The position numbers and the translations under genes were made by a program. Positions 8,594 to 17,446 of a stretch of DNA of 64,000 nt are shown piece after piece (the first letter of the stretch is position 1; every line of letters begins with the position of its first letter). A model generated the notes under the pieces. It was not told where the DNA came from, made no database searches, and saw only the letters and a list, made by a program, of their open reading frames with translations. Source of the DNA: Bifidobacterium lemurum (lineage in GTDB: Bacteria; Actinomycetota; Actinomycetes; Actinomycetales; Bifidobacteriaceae); the NCBI RefSeq assembly GCF_014898175.1, contig NZ_CP062948.1, positions 124,001-188,000 on the forward strand, given 5' to 3'.

Positions 8594-9904
8594 ATGAAAC
8601 ACACCAACGTATCCGCCACCATCGTCGCCATCATCGTCGCCATCGCCCTGATCGCCGGTGCGGGCGTCGGCATATGGTGGTTCACCGCGCGCGACGTGCG
8701 CCCCGACGCCATACCCGCAAGCGAAGCCGCGAAGGCCGCGTTGACCCGACCGGCCACGGCGAAGGATCCCGACGACGAGTCCGTCTCGTTCACCTACCGT
8801 TCCGCGCCGGAATTCATGAACCTACGCGACCGCAACGGCAACACGAACTACTCCCCCGCCTCGCTGTGGCTGGCGTTGGCCATCGCGGCCCAAGGCGCGG
8901 ACGGGCGGACGCGCGAGCAGATGGAAGAGACGTTGGGATTGGAGGGGATGGACGATGAGGACTACCGTTCGCTGAGGTTGTCCATCAACGGCGATTACGG
9001 CGAGGACGTCCGCTCCGACATGCGGACCGCCAATTCATTGTGGGTGGACGACGATCAGGTGACGCCGGACGAATCCTTCCTCGACACCGTCAAAGGCCCG
9101 TTCGACGCGCAGGTGCGCACCGTCGACTTCTCCGACGCCGACACCGCCCGGACGATAAGCGATTGGATCGCCGAACAGACCGGCGACACGCTGCGGCCAC
9201 GGATCACGATCGTCCCGAACGAAGTGATGGCGATCATCAACACGGTGTACGCGGACGGGCGATGGTCCAGCCCGTTCGACGAGTCGGCCACCGATGACGC
9301 GACGTTCCATGGCGCCGACGACGACTCCACCGTGCCGTTCATGCATCAGACCTTCGACTCCCTCGACCTCATCCAGGATGACGCGGCCGGTTGGCGGCGG
9401 GCGGATATCCCGTTCGACAACGGCGGCATGCTGAAGGTGCTTCTGCCCGACGAGGGCCGGTTCGAGACCTTGGCGGCCGATCCGGCGATGCTGCAGCATG
9501 CGTTCGAGACTGACGCGCGGGACGCGGACGGCGCGACGGCTTCGGTGGACATGACGCTTCCCCGCTTCACGATCGAGAACACGTTCGACAGCGAGGATTC
9601 CATACGGATTCTGGAATCGTTGGGCATGACCGACGCTTTCGACGCCGGTTCGGCCGATTTCGGCAGGTTGGGAACCGCGGCCGACGGCGGAGCGTTGTAT
9701 CTCGGCACCGTGGTCCAAGGCACCCGCATCGAGGTGAGCGAGGTCGGCGCCAAGGCGGCCGCCTACACGGAAGCGGGCATGACGACGGCGGGCGCTCCCG
9801 CCGACGTCGTGGAGTTCACCGTGGACCGACCGTTCCTCTATGCGCTGACCACACCCGACGGCGTGCCGCTGTTCATCGGCGCGGTCCGCAACATCGCCGC
9901 CTGA
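8594..9904 (+). CDS. Serpin-family serine protease inhibitor, membrane-anchored or secreted
   Basis: Serpins trap serine proteases by a suicide mechanism. The bifidobacterial serpin is known to inhibit elastase-like enzymes and is viewed as a host-interaction factor. The N-terminus MKHTN is followed by a hydrophobic signal or anchor segment of about 25 residues. The serpin body shows NYSPASLWLALAIAAQGADG, the breach and shutter regions, and the C-terminal FTVDRPFLYALTTPDGVPLFIG. The reactive loop has the hinge EVGAKAAAYTEA. Counting from the hinge Glu as P17 puts P1 at Ala and P1' at Gly, in TTAGAP. A small P1 residue suits elastase-type targets. Starts at 8561 and 8582 are also possible. I favour 8594 because the signal segment follows directly and GAAGGATGGGGG precedes it. 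Confidence 0.93.
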   Translation: MKHTNVSATIVAIIVAIALIAGAGVGIWWFTARDVRPDAIPASEAAKAALTRPATAKDPDDESVSFTYRSAPEFMNLRDRNGNTNYSPASLWLALAIAAQGADGRTREQMEETLGLEGMDDEDYRSLRLSINGDYGEDVRSDMRTANSLWVDDDQVTPDESFLDTVKGPFDAQVRTVDFSDADTARTISDWIAEQTGDTLRPRITIVPNEVMAIINTVYADGRWSSPFDESATDDATFHGADDDSTVPFMHQTFDSLDLIQDDAAGWRRADIPFDNGGMLKVLLPDEGRFETLAADPAMLQHAFETDARDADGATASVDMTLPRFTIENTFDSEDSIRILESLGMTDAFDAGSADFGRLGTAADGGALYLGTVVQGTRIEVSEVGAKAAAYTEAGMTTAGAPADVVEFTVDRPFLYALTTPDGVPLFIGAVRNIAA

Positions 9905-9986
9905 TTTCCGATCATCACCGGCGGTTGGCGCCGGGACCGAAAGAAGAACGCCGACGGCCGGGGTGATGGCGGTATCCGATTTGATG

Positions 9987-10002
9987 GTATATCGTTTGAC
10001 GT
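9987..10002 (+). promoter_or_regulatory. Operator half-site and leaderless promoter of the LacI regulator
   Basis: ATCGTTTGACG next to the start codon matches the right half of the CGTCAA-N-CG-N-TTGACG operator seen three times upstream of the symporter. The left half is degenerate. A TANNNT hexamer, TATCGT (9990-9995), lies exactly seven bases before the ATG. Autoregulation of a leaderless mRNA is inferred. Confidence 0.55.
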
Positions 10003-11052
10003 ATGACGACGATGAAAGAGATTGCAGAGAAGACTGGGGTGTCGGTCTCCACGGTCTCTCTGGTGCTCAACGACCGAGACGAAGGCCGAGTGAAATCAGG
10101 TATCGCCGACCAAGTGCGCGCAATGGCGGAGAAACTCGGCTATAAGCCCAACCCTCTCGCGCGGTCCCTGCGCACCAGCAAAACCCGCATCCTCGGCTTC
10201 ATCAGCGAGGAGGTGGCCACCACCCCGTATGCCGGCGGCATCATCCTCGGCGCGCAGGCCGCCGCCAGCCAACTCGGATACATGCTCATCACGGTCAACA
10301 CCGACGGCGAGGACAGCGAGGACGAGGAGATCACCGCGCTGAAACGGTATGGCGCGGATGGATTCCTGTACGCGAAGATGTCGAACCGATACACGGACGT
10401 GCCCGAAAGCCTGACCTCCACGCCGCTTGTTCTGGTCGACGCCACGGACAGCCGGGGGCGCTTCCCCAGCGTCGAGCCGGACGAGGTCCACATCGCCTAC
10501 GACGCGACCACAAGACTCATCGAGGCCGGCTGCCAGCGCATCGCCTATATCGGTTGTTCCGAGCCGATGCTCGCCCAGGACAGGAGACTCGAAGGATACC
10601 GCACCGCGCTGGAGGACGCCGGGCGGGGCTATGACGAACGTCTGGTGCGCAACGTGCTCAACAACGGACCGGCGTTGCAGGCCGTCAGCGACCTTTTCGA
10701 CGAGCAGCGTCCCGACGGATTCTTTTGCTTCAACGACGCGCGGGCTTGGTACGTCTATGAATGCGCCGCGCGACGCGGACTCACCATCGGCAAGGACATC
10801 TCCGTGATCGGCGTGGACAACCACCGCGTGCTCGCCGAGACGCTGGAACCCCAGCTGACCACGGTGGAGCTCCCGCACTTCGAGATGGGCTACTGGTCCG
10901 TGCGCAAACTGGTGTCCATGATCGAGAAGCGCGATCTGGACGACATCGCCACGCCGGAGACGACGGCACCGCTGCCGCCGCTGGATTCGCCGATTCCGGC
11001 GATGATCCGCTGCACGCTTATCGAGAAGGGCTCCGTGGCCCAACGGGCGTGA
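10003..11052 (+). CDS. LacI-family transcriptional regulator of the sucrose/fructoside genes
   Basis: The 349-aa protein has an N-terminal helix-turn-helix (TMKEIAEKTGVSVSTVSLVLND) and the hinge helix LGYKPNPLARSLRTSKT. A periplasmic-binding-protein-like sensor domain follows (ILGFISEEVATTPYAGGIILG, DGFFCFNDARAWYVYE, ISVIGVDNHRVLAETLEPQLTTVE). It lies just upstream of an oligosaccharide symporter and a GH32 enzyme whose promoter carries three copies of CGTCAA-N2-N2-TTGACG. It is most likely the repressor of that operon, relieved by sucrose, fructose or short fructosides. An in-frame stop lies six bases upstream, and no Shine-Dalgarno precedes the ATG. I infer a leaderless mRNA. A second ATG is at 10012. 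Confidence 0.88.
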   Translation: MTTMKEIAEKTGVSVSTVSLVLNDRDEGRVKSGIADQVRAMAEKLGYKPNPLARSLRTSKTRILGFISEEVATTPYAGGIILGAQAAASQLGYMLITVNTDGEDSEDEEITALKRYGADGFLYAKMSNRYTDVPESLTSTPLVLVDATDSRGRFPSVEPDEVHIAYDATTRLIEAGCQRIAYIGCSEPMLAQDRRLEGYRTALEDAGRGYDERLVRNVLNNGPALQAVSDLFDEQRPDGFFCFNDARAWYVYECAARRGLTIGKDISVIGVDNHRVLAETLEPQLTTVELPHFEMGYWSVRKLVSMIEKRDLDDIATPETTAPLPPLDSPIPAMIRCTLIEKGSVAQRA

Positions 11053-11120
11053 TAGGCCATCCGTCAGTCAAACGCGACACGCCGATGATGCGAACATCGG
11101 GAACCTCAGAAACCGCATAA

Positions 11121-11195
11121 CGTCAATCGTTTGACGATATACTTGCGGACGACACGCGTCAATCGTTTGCCGTCAAACGATTGACGCGTTATACT
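11121..11195 (+). promoter_or_regulatory. Promoter with three LacI-type operators (symporter operon)
   Basis: The promoter is TTGCCG (11167-11172), a 17-base spacer, then TATACT (11190-11195). Operators of the form CGTCAA..CG..TTGACG lie at 11121-11136, 11157-11172 and 11171-11186. The last two overlap by two bases, and together form a 14-bp perfect inverted repeat (11156-11169 with 11174-11187) that covers the -35 and spacer. Binding there would block RNA polymerase. The upstream copy could allow looping or cooperative binding. Confidence 0.85.
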
Positions 11196-11284
11196 GAGTA
11201 GCGTCACCACACAGCGCGGCAGCTGTGGCGACAGCAACAACAATCCGCAAGGCAGCGGGAAACCAACACAAAAAGGAAAACATC

Positions 11285-12604
11285 ATGGCAAGCGCAAGCA
11301 AGTCTGCATGGAAGAATCCTTCCTACCTGCAGAGCTCCTTTGGCATTTTCATGTTCTTCTGTTCCTGGGGCATTTGGTGGTCCTTCTTCTCCAGGTGGTT
11401 GCTTGACCCGGACAAGGGTCTGGGTATGACCTCCGCCGAGCAGGGATCGATCTATTCGATCAACTCCCTGGCCACGCTCGTCATCATGTTCATCTACGGC
11501 GTGATCCAGGATCAGCTCGGCATCAAGCGCAAGCTCGTCATCGTCATCTCCGCGATCGCCGCCTGCGTCGGCCCGTTCGTCCAGTTCGTCTACGCGCCGC
11601 TGCTCTCGGCCGGCGGTGCCACCCGTTACGTCGGCGTCCTCATCGGCTCCGTCGTCCTGTCCGCGGGCTTCATGGCAGGCTGCTCCCTGATCGAGGCCGT
11701 CACCGAACGCTACTCCCGTAAGTTCAACTTCGAGTACGGCCAGTCCCGCGCCTGGGGCTCCTTCGGCTACGCCATCGTGGCTCTGTGCGCCGGCTTCCTG
11801 TTCAACATCAACCCGATGCTCAACTTCTGGGTCGGCTCCGCCTGCGGCATCGGCATGCTGCTGGTCTACCTGCTGTGGGTCCCGGCCGAGCAGAAGGAGG
11901 AGCTCAAGAAGGAAGCCGATCCGAACGCCGCTCCGACCAATCCTTCCTTCAAGGAAATGATCGCCGTCCTCAAGATGCCGACCCTGTGGGTCCTCATCGT
12001 CTTCATGCTGCTGACCAACACCTTCTACACCGTGTTCGACCAGCAGATGTTCCCCACCTACTACTCCAGCCTCTTCTCGAGCACCGACGTCGGCGACGCC
12101 ACCTACGGCACCCTGAACTCCATCCAGGTCTTCGTCGAATCCGCCATGATGGGCGTCGTTCCGATCATCATGCAGAAGATCGGCGTGCGCAACGCCCTGC
12201 TGCTCGGCGCCTTCGTGATGTTCGCCCGCATCGGCCTGTGCGGCGTGTTCCACGACCCGATCTCCGTGTCCATCGTCAAGATGTTCCACTCCATCGAGGT
12301 CCCGCTGTTCTGCCTGCCGGCGTTCCGCTACTTCACCCTGCACTTCGACACGAAGCTCTCCGCCACGCTGTACATGGTGGGCTTCCAGATCGCCTCGCAG
12401 GTCGGCCAGGTCATCTTCTCCACCCCGCTCGGCATGCTGCATGACGCGATGGGCGACCGCCCGACCTTCTTCACCATCTCCGGCATCGTGCTCGTCGCTC
12501 TGATCTACGGCTTCTTCGTGATCAAGAAGGACGACCAGGAAGTCGGCGGCGACCCGTTCTACACCGACAAGCAGCTGCGCGCGATGGAAGCCGCCAAGGC
12601 CTGA
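11285..12604 (+). CDS. cscB: Oligosaccharide:H+ symporter (LacY/CscB-like), probable sucrose permease
   Basis: This is a 439-aa MFS transporter of the oligosaccharide:proton symporter group, with about twelve hydrophobic segments. It has the LacY-like opening FGIFMFFCSWGIWWSFFSRWL, the loop motif GVIQDQLGIKRKL and FNFEYGQSRAWGSFGYA, which resembles the LacY region around the R-x-W-G-S motif. It lies between a LacI regulator and a GH32 fructosidase, so sucrose or short fructo-oligosaccharides are the likely substrates. The frame is open from 11225, but AAAAGGAAAA sits before the ATG at 11285, and the extra N-terminal residues do not look like transporter sequence. Regulation is by the three operators upstream. 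A hairpin after the gene may lower expression of the next one. Confidence 0.9.
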   Translation: MASASKSAWKNPSYLQSSFGIFMFFCSWGIWWSFFSRWLLDPDKGLGMTSAEQGSIYSINSLATLVIMFIYGVIQDQLGIKRKLVIVISAIAACVGPFVQFVYAPLLSAGGATRYVGVLIGSVVLSAGFMAGCSLIEAVTERYSRKFNFEYGQSRAWGSFGYAIVALCAGFLFNINPMLNFWVGSACGIGMLLVYLLWVPAEQKEELKKEADPNAAPTNPSFKEMIAVLKMPTLWVLIVFMLLTNTFYTVFDQQMFPTYYSSLFSSTDVGDATYGTLNSIQVFVESAMMGVVPIIMQKIGVRNALLLGAFVMFARIGLCGVFHDPISVSIVKMFHSIEVPLFCLPAFRYFTLHFDTKLSATLYMVGFQIASQVGQVIFSTPLGMLHDAMGDRPTFFTISGIVLVALIYGFFVIKKDDQEVGGDPFYTDKQLRAMEAAKA

Positions 12605-12625
12605 TCCCGTCAGCAAACACACCTC

Positions 12626-12660
12626 GCGGTATCCGGAACATCTGGCTTTCCGGATACCGC
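12626..12660 (+). terminator. Intercistronic hairpin between symporter and GH32 gene
   Basis: A perfect 13-bp stem (GCGGTATCCGGAA at 12626-12638 with 12648-12660) and 9-base loop follow the symporter stop. No T-run follows. AT-rich, imperfect TATAAC(C/T)GAACCC repeats at about 12664-12700 come next. It may stabilise the upstream message or partly terminate transcription. Confidence 0.6.
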
Positions 12661-12767
12661 CCCTTATAACCGAACCCTATAACTGAACCCATAACGAACA
12701 CAACGCATCGCAAGGCCTGCAACGGCGTGACAACCGACATCGCCTTTCAGAAAGGAAGTATTCGACG

Positions 12768-14314
12768 ATGAGTGACTTCTCCCCCACCCTTACCCCGATC
12801 AAGGACCATGCCGAGGAGCTCGCCAAGGCCGAAGCCGGCGTGGCCGAGCTCGCCGCCAAGCGCAACAACCGCTGGTATCCCAAATTCCACATCGCCTCCA
12901 ACGGCGGCTGGATCAACGACCCGAACGGCCTGTGCTTCTACAAGGGCCGCTGGCACGTCTTCTACCAGCTGCACCCCTACGGCACCCAGTGGGGCCGATG
13001 CACTGGGGCCACGTCTCCTCCACCGACATGGTCGATTGGAAGCGCGAACCCGTGATGTTCGCCCCAAGCCTCGAGCAGGAGAAGAACGGCGTGTTCTCCG
13101 GATCCGCCGTGATCGGCGACGACGGCGCGCTGCGCTTCTACTACACCGGCCACCGTTGGGCCAACGGCGTGGACGGCTCCGGCGGCGAATGGCAGGTGCA
13201 GATGTACGCCACGCCGGACAACGACGAGCTCACCAGCGCCACCAAGCACGGCATGGTCGTCGACTGCCCGCGCGATGAGGTCGATTCCCACTTCCGCGAT
13301 CCGAAGGTGTGGAAGACCGGCGACACCTGGTACATGACCTTCGGCGTGTGCTCCGCCGAGCGCCGCGGCCAGATGTGGCTGTACACCTCCGAGGACATGG
13401 TCGAGTGGACCTTCAAGCGCGTGCTCTTCCAGCATCCGGATCCGGATGTGTGGATGCTCGAATGCCCCGACTTCTTCCCCATCAAGGACAAGGACGGCAA
13501 CGAGAAGTGGGTTATCGGCTTCTCCGCCATGGGCGCCAAGAAGAACGCCTTCATGAACCGCAACGTGAACAACGCCGGCTACATGATCGGCACTTGGGAG
13601 CCGGGCGGCGAATTCAAGCCGGAAACCGAGTTCCGCCTGTGGGATTGCGGCCATAACTTCTACGCCCCGCAGTCCTTCACCGCCGAGGACGGCCGCCAGA
13701 TCATGTACGGCTGGATGAGCCCGTTCGCACAGCCCATCCCGATGGAGAACGACGGCTGGTGCGGCAACCTCACCCTGCCGCGCGAGATCACCCTGGGCGA
13801 GGACGGCGACGTGCACACCGCCCCGTGCGCCGAGGTCGAAGGCTACCGCGAGAGCACCGTCGAGCATGGCGAAATCGCCCTGAGCTTCAATGAGGAGAAG
13901 GTCATCTGCGACGACGCCGAAGCCGTGGAGATCGAGATGGTCATCGATCTGGACAACTCCACCGCCGAACGCGCCGGCCTCAAGGTGCACGCCACCGAAG
14001 ACGGCGCCTACACCTACGTGGCCTACGACGACCAGATCGGCCGCGTGGTCATCGACCGTCAGGCCGCGGTGAACGGCGACAAGGGCTATCGCGCCGCTCC
14101 GCTGGACGAGGCCGAACTGGGCGGCAAGCTCAAGCTGCGCGTGTTCGTGGACCGCGGCTGCGTCGAGGTCTACGTCAACGACGGACACCAGGCGATGAGC
14201 TCCTACAGCTATCCGACCGACGGACCGCGCGCCATCAAGCTCACCAGCGAATCCGGCGAGCTGAAGGTCGACTCCCTGACCGTGCACACGCTTAAGAGCA
14301 TCGGCCTGGAGTAA
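12768..14314 (+). pseudogene. cscA: GH32 beta-fructofuranosidase (sucrase), frameshifted
   Basis: The enzyme would cleave the fructosyl bond of sucrose and short fructans in the cytoplasm. Two frames together give a full-length family member of about 515 aa. The first frame (12768 to about 12995) holds the nucleophile motif NGGWINDPNGLCFY. The second, starting near 12995, continues with PMHWGHVSSTDMVDWKRE, the transition-state RDP motif (SHFRDPKVW) and the acid/base motif MLECPDFF. The junction reads CAGTGGGGCCGATGCAC where an extra C would restore Q-W-G-P-M-H-W. A single base is therefore missing in the GGGGCC run near 12991-12996. AAAGGAAG precedes the ATG. Whether this is a true mutation, a slippery site or a sequencing error cannot be told from sequence. 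Confidence 0.9.
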
Positions 14315-14329
14315 ACGCTTCCCATCCCA

Positions 14330-14375
14330 AGAGCCCCTTGTGAGGATCGCGCCAAGAGATCCTCACAGGGGCTCT
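14330..14375 (+). terminator. Terminator after the GH32 gene
   Basis: A long stem is formed by 14330-14348 (AGAGCCCCTTGTGAGGATC) and 14358-14375, one unpaired base apart, with a 9-base loop. It is followed by TCTGTTTG. It begins 16 bases after the GH32 stop. Confidence 0.85.
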
Positions 14376-14387
14376 GTCTGTTTGTAT

Positions 14388-14460
14388 GACATCCTTCCGT
14401 GTTCGCCGGTGTCAGACGTGGAAGGATGTCCGAGATTCCTCGACTACGCTCGGAATGACG
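14388..14460. repeat. Hairpin plus dispersed intergenic repeat
   Basis: An 11-bp inverted repeat (GACATCCTTCC at 14388-14398 with 14420-14430) is followed at 14433-14460 by GAGATTCCTCGACTACGCTC and GGAATGAC. The same 28-base unit returns at 44398-44427 in opposite orientation with two paired changes. Confidence 0.7.
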
Positions 14461-14487
14461 GGGTGGCCTACGCCCGCAATGACGAAG

Positions 14488-15279
14488 TCACTTTTTGATG
14501 CCGCCGAAGCGACGGTCGCGGTGGATGTAGTGGTCGATGGAGCGCCACAGCACATCGCGGCCGCAATCGGGGAACAGTTCGGGCACGAAGTCGAGTTCGG
14601 CGTAGGCGGCCTCCCATGGCAGGAAGTTGCTGGTGCGCTGCTCGCCTGAGGTGCGGATCACCAGATCGCAGTCGGGGATGTCGGGGTTGTACAGGTGGTC
14701 GGCGATCATCTTCTCCGTCACGCGGTCGCCGCTGATCTTCCCGTCACGCACCTCGCGCGCGATCGCGGCGCAGGCGTCGGCGATTTCGGCGCGGCCGCCA
14801 TAGTTGATGCAGAACACCACATCGATCACGTTATTGTGCTTGGTGCGTTCCATCGCCACCTCAAGCTCGTCGATCACCGACTTCCACAGTTTGGGTCGGC
14901 GGCCCGACCAGCGCACACGCACGCCCCACTCATCCATCTGCGCCACACGGCGGTGGATGATCTCACGGGAGAATCCCATCAGGAAACGCACCTCCTGCGG
15001 ACTGCGCTTCCAGTTCTCCGTGGAGAAGGTGTACAGGCTCAGATACCGCACGCCGGCCTCGATGGCGCCGGCGATGGTGTCGAACACCACCGGTTCGGCG
15101 GCCTGATGCCCGTTGGTGCGAATCAATCCGCGTTCCTGGGCCCAACGGCCGTTGCCGTCCATGATCACGCCGATATGTTTCGGCACTTGGTTCTTCGGGA
15201 AATCGGGAATGCGCGACGGGTCTGAGAAGGGCGCCGCGGGAACGCTCAGCGAGGTGTAGTCCACGTGTTCAAAAGCCAT
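14488..15279 (-). CDS. uppS: Isoprenyl transferase (undecaprenyl diphosphate synthase type)
   Basis: A cis-prenyltransferase that extends farnesyl or geranyl diphosphate with isopentenyl diphosphate to make the lipid carrier for peptidoglycan and other envelope polymers. The catalytic region HIGVIMDGNGRWAQERG lies near residue 35. RTSGEQRTSNFLPWEAAYAELDF near the C-terminus carries the Arg/Ser/Glu residues that bind IPP phosphates and metal. The frame is open upstream to 15396, but the ATG at 15279 lies two bases after the recO stop and gives a normal 263-aa protein starting MAFEHVDYTSL. Translation is therefore probably coupled to recO. It uses the C5 units made through dxr and ispG upstream on the same strand. 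Confidence 0.94.
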   Translation of the reverse strand: MAFEHVDYTSLSVPAAPFSDPSRIPDFPKNQVPKHIGVIMDGNGRWAQERGLIRTNGHQAAEPVVFDTIAGAIEAGVRYLSLYTFSTENWKRSPQEVRFLMGFSREIIHRRVAQMDEWGVRVRWSGRRPKLWKSVIDELEVAMERTKHNNVIDVVFCINYGGRAEIADACAAIAREVRDGKISGDRVTEKMIADHLYNPDIPDCDLVIRTSGEQRTSNFLPWEAAYAELDFVPELFPDCGRDVLWRSIDHYIHRDRRFGGIKK

Positions 15280-15281
15280 AC

Positions 15282-16001
15282 TCACGAATCTAGCAAGCGC
15301 AGTGAACGAATCGGCCGTTCCAGATAGTATTCTCCCCATTCCTCGACCAGTCGCTCGGTGGCGGGTTCGAGCGTGCCGCCTTCCAGCACGTTCCAATCAC
15401 CACGAACCAGCGCGTTCAGCTGGGTCAGGGCCGTCACACCGACGCGTTGCGATTCGGGTGTGTGGTCGGTGGCGCACATCACGCCACCCGCCGGAATCGA
15501 CAGATATTCGGTGGATGTTCTGCCGCACACCACACACGCGCCCAGCCGCGGACTCCATCCGGCGATCGACAGCGCACGCATCACATACGAGCCGCCGATC
15601 GCCTTGGGATCATGCGCATGCCGCGCGAGCGCGGCCAGAGCCGCGATAAGCAGACGGTACTGCTCCCCCACCTGTTCCATCTGCACGTCGACGAGTTTGT
15701 CGACCGTCTCCACAACGATGCTCGCCGCACTGTACGTATCGAAATCCGCGGCGATCGCCCCGCCGTACGAGGCGACCGATTCCGCTTGGGAGATCACGTC
15801 CAACGACCGGCCTTCGGCGATCAGCACATCGACGCGCATAAAGGGTTCCAGACGCCCTCCGAAGCGGGATTTGGTGCGGCGCACGCCTTTGGCGACCGCC
15901 CGCACCTTGCCGTGCTCCCGAGTGAGCAGGGTGACGATGCGGTCGGCCTCCCCCAGTTTGGCGGTGCGCAGCACCACTCCCTCATCTCGATACAACGGCA
16001 T
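15282..16001 (-). CDS. recO: DNA repair protein RecO
   Basis: RecO helps RecF and RecR load RecA on SSB-coated single-stranded DNA. The 239-aa protein starts MPLYRDEGVVLRTAKLGEADRIVTLLTREHGKV, the typical N-terminal OB-fold of the family. It continues with GVRRTKSRFGGRLEPF and a later cysteine-containing segment (LGACVVCGRTST and GGVMCATDH) that fits the RecO zinc-finger region. I chose the ATG at 16001 because a CATAAT hexamer (16009-16014) lies exactly seven bases upstream and no Shine-Dalgarno is seen, so the mRNA is probably leaderless. ATG 16010 is an alternative. The recO-uppS pairing is common in Gram-positive bacteria. Confidence 0.92.
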   Translation of the reverse strand: MPLYRDEGVVLRTAKLGEADRIVTLLTREHGKVRAVAKGVRRTKSRFGGRLEPFMRVDVLIAEGRSLDVISQAESVASYGGAIAADFDTYSAASIVVETVDKLVDVQMEQVGEQYRLLIAALAALARHAHDPKAIGGSYVMRALSIAGWSPRLGACVVCGRTSTEYLSIPAGGVMCATDHTPESQRVGVTALTQLNALVRGDWNVLEGGTLEPATERLVEEWGEYYLERPIRSLRLLDS

Positions 16002-16008
16002 GCTCACC

Positions 16009-16014
16009 ATTATG
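16009..16014 (-). promoter_or_regulatory. Leaderless -10 box of recO
   Basis: CATAAT on the minus strand followed by GGTGAGC and the ATG at 16001. Transcription would start at or next to the A of the start codon. Confidence 0.5.
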
Positions 16015-16169
16015 CCGCATGGCGGCCGGCACATGAGGATACGCCTTCGGGGAAGTCTCCCGTTTCCGTGGATTCCCGGATGGGGGAAGCCCACTCACAA
16101 CGAATCAGTCACCGCATACCGACTGCACGCGGCCCGACATCCACGAAAGGTCGAGCTGCCGCGGAAGAC

Positions 16170-17393
16170 TCAGTGACCCGGATGCTGGATCGGCACGACG
16201 ACGGGACCCGTGGCGTTGACGGGAACCTGTCCGTCCGCCTCCATCTGCGCGGCGATCTCCTGGGCTTTGGAGAGCAGGGTTTCGACGATCTGGTCCTCGG
16301 GCACGGTCTGGATGACCTTGCCTTTGATGAAGATCTGCCCCTTGCCGTTGCCGGAAGCCACGCCGAGGTCGGCCTCACGCGCCTCGCCGGGTCCGTTGAC
16401 GATGCATCCCATCACGGCCACGCGGATGGGGGCGGTGACGTCCTTCAATCCGGCGGTCACGGCCTCGGCGAGCTGGATCACATCCACCTGCGCGCGTCCG
16501 CAGCTCGGGCAGGAGATGATGTCGAATTTGCGCTGGCGCAATCCCATGTATTCGAGCAGCTTGCAGCCCACCTTCACCTCTTCGACCGGAGGCGCGGACA
16601 GGGAGACTCGGATCGTATCGCCGATGCCCTCGGCCAGCAGCGCGCCGAACGCGAGGCATGATTTGATGGTGCCCTGCCAGGCGGGACCGGCTTCGGTGAC
16701 GCCCAGATGCAGAGGCCAGTCGCCTTTGGAGGCGAGTAGCCGATAGGTTTCGACCATGGTGATCACGTCGTGGTGTTTGACGGAGATTTTGAAGTCATGG
16801 AAGCCCACATCCTCGAACATGCGCGCCTCCTTGAGCGCGGAGGCGACCAGCGCCTCGGGAGTGGGGCCACCATACTTGGCGTACAGGTCCTTGTCCAGCG
16901 AGCCGGCGTTCACGCCGATGCGCAGCGAGATGCCGGCATCGGTGGCGGCCTGGCAGATCGAGGGACCCACCTCGTCGAATTTGCGGATGTTGCCCGGATT
17001 CACGCGCACGGCCGCGCATCCGGCATCGATGGCTTGGAAGACGTATTTGCTTTGGAAATGAATATCCGCAATCACCGGAATCGGAGACTTGCGCACGATT
17101 TCGGGCAATGCGTCGGCGTCGTCCTGGCTGGGCACGGCGACGCGCACGATGTCGCATCCGGCCGCGGTGAGTTCGGCGATCTGCTGCAGCGTGGCGGGCA
17201 CGTTCGCGGTCAACGTGTTGGTCATCGACTGCACGGAGACGGGCGCGCCCCCTCCGACCGGAACCGGGCCGACCATGATGCGGCGCGATTCGCGGCGCGG
17301 ATGCAATGGCGACTCGCTGATCGCGGCCTCGCCGGTTTTACGGAACGGCTTGTCGACCGGCTGCTCGGCTGGGGCAAAGGGCTCGTTGGGCAT
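16170..17393 (-). CDS. ispG: 4-hydroxy-3-methylbut-2-enyl diphosphate synthase (IspG/GcpE)
   Basis: IspG is a [4Fe-4S] enzyme of the MEP isoprenoid pathway that reductively opens MEcPP to HMBPP. Family landmarks are [52 protein letters not shown], and the cluster ligands in [12 protein letters not shown] and [13 protein letters not shown]. An alternative GTG at 17450 overlaps the dxr stop (GTGA). I preferred the ATG at 17393 because GGGAGG lies about eight bases upstream and the extra residues are poorly conserved in character. It is directly downstream of dxr, with which it shares the pathway, so coordinated expression is likely. Confidence 0.94.
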   Translation of the reverse strand: MPNEPFAPAEQPVDKPFRKTGEAAISESPLHPRRESRRIMVGPVPVGGGAPVSVQSMTNTLTANVPATLQQIAELTAAGCDIVRVAVPSQDDADALPEIVRKSPIPVIADIHFQSKYVFQAIDAGCAAVRVNPGNIRKFDEVGPSICQAATDAGISLRIGVNAGSLDKDLYAKYGGPTPEALVASALKEARMFEDVGFHDFKISVKHHDVITMVETYRLLASKGDWPLHLGVTEAGPAWQGTIKSCLAFGALLAEGIGDTIRVSLSAPPVEEVKVGCKLLEYMGLRQRKFDIISCPSCGRAQVDVIQLAEAVTAGLKDVTAPIRVAVMGCIVNGPGEAREADLGVASGNGKGQIFIKGKVIQTVPEDQIVETLLSKAQEIAAQMEADGQVPVNATGPVVVPIQHPGH

Positions 17394-17446
17394 GCGTTCG
17401 CCTCCCTGGAGGGCTTGGTTCGAATCCTGATACGTGTGCGGATGGC

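Noticed and set aside
12932..13300. Independent downstream start for the GH32 frame, giving an active shortened enzyme
   Set aside because: It would lack the nucleophile Asp in the NDPNG motif, which lies before the frameshift, so it could not be an active hydrolase.
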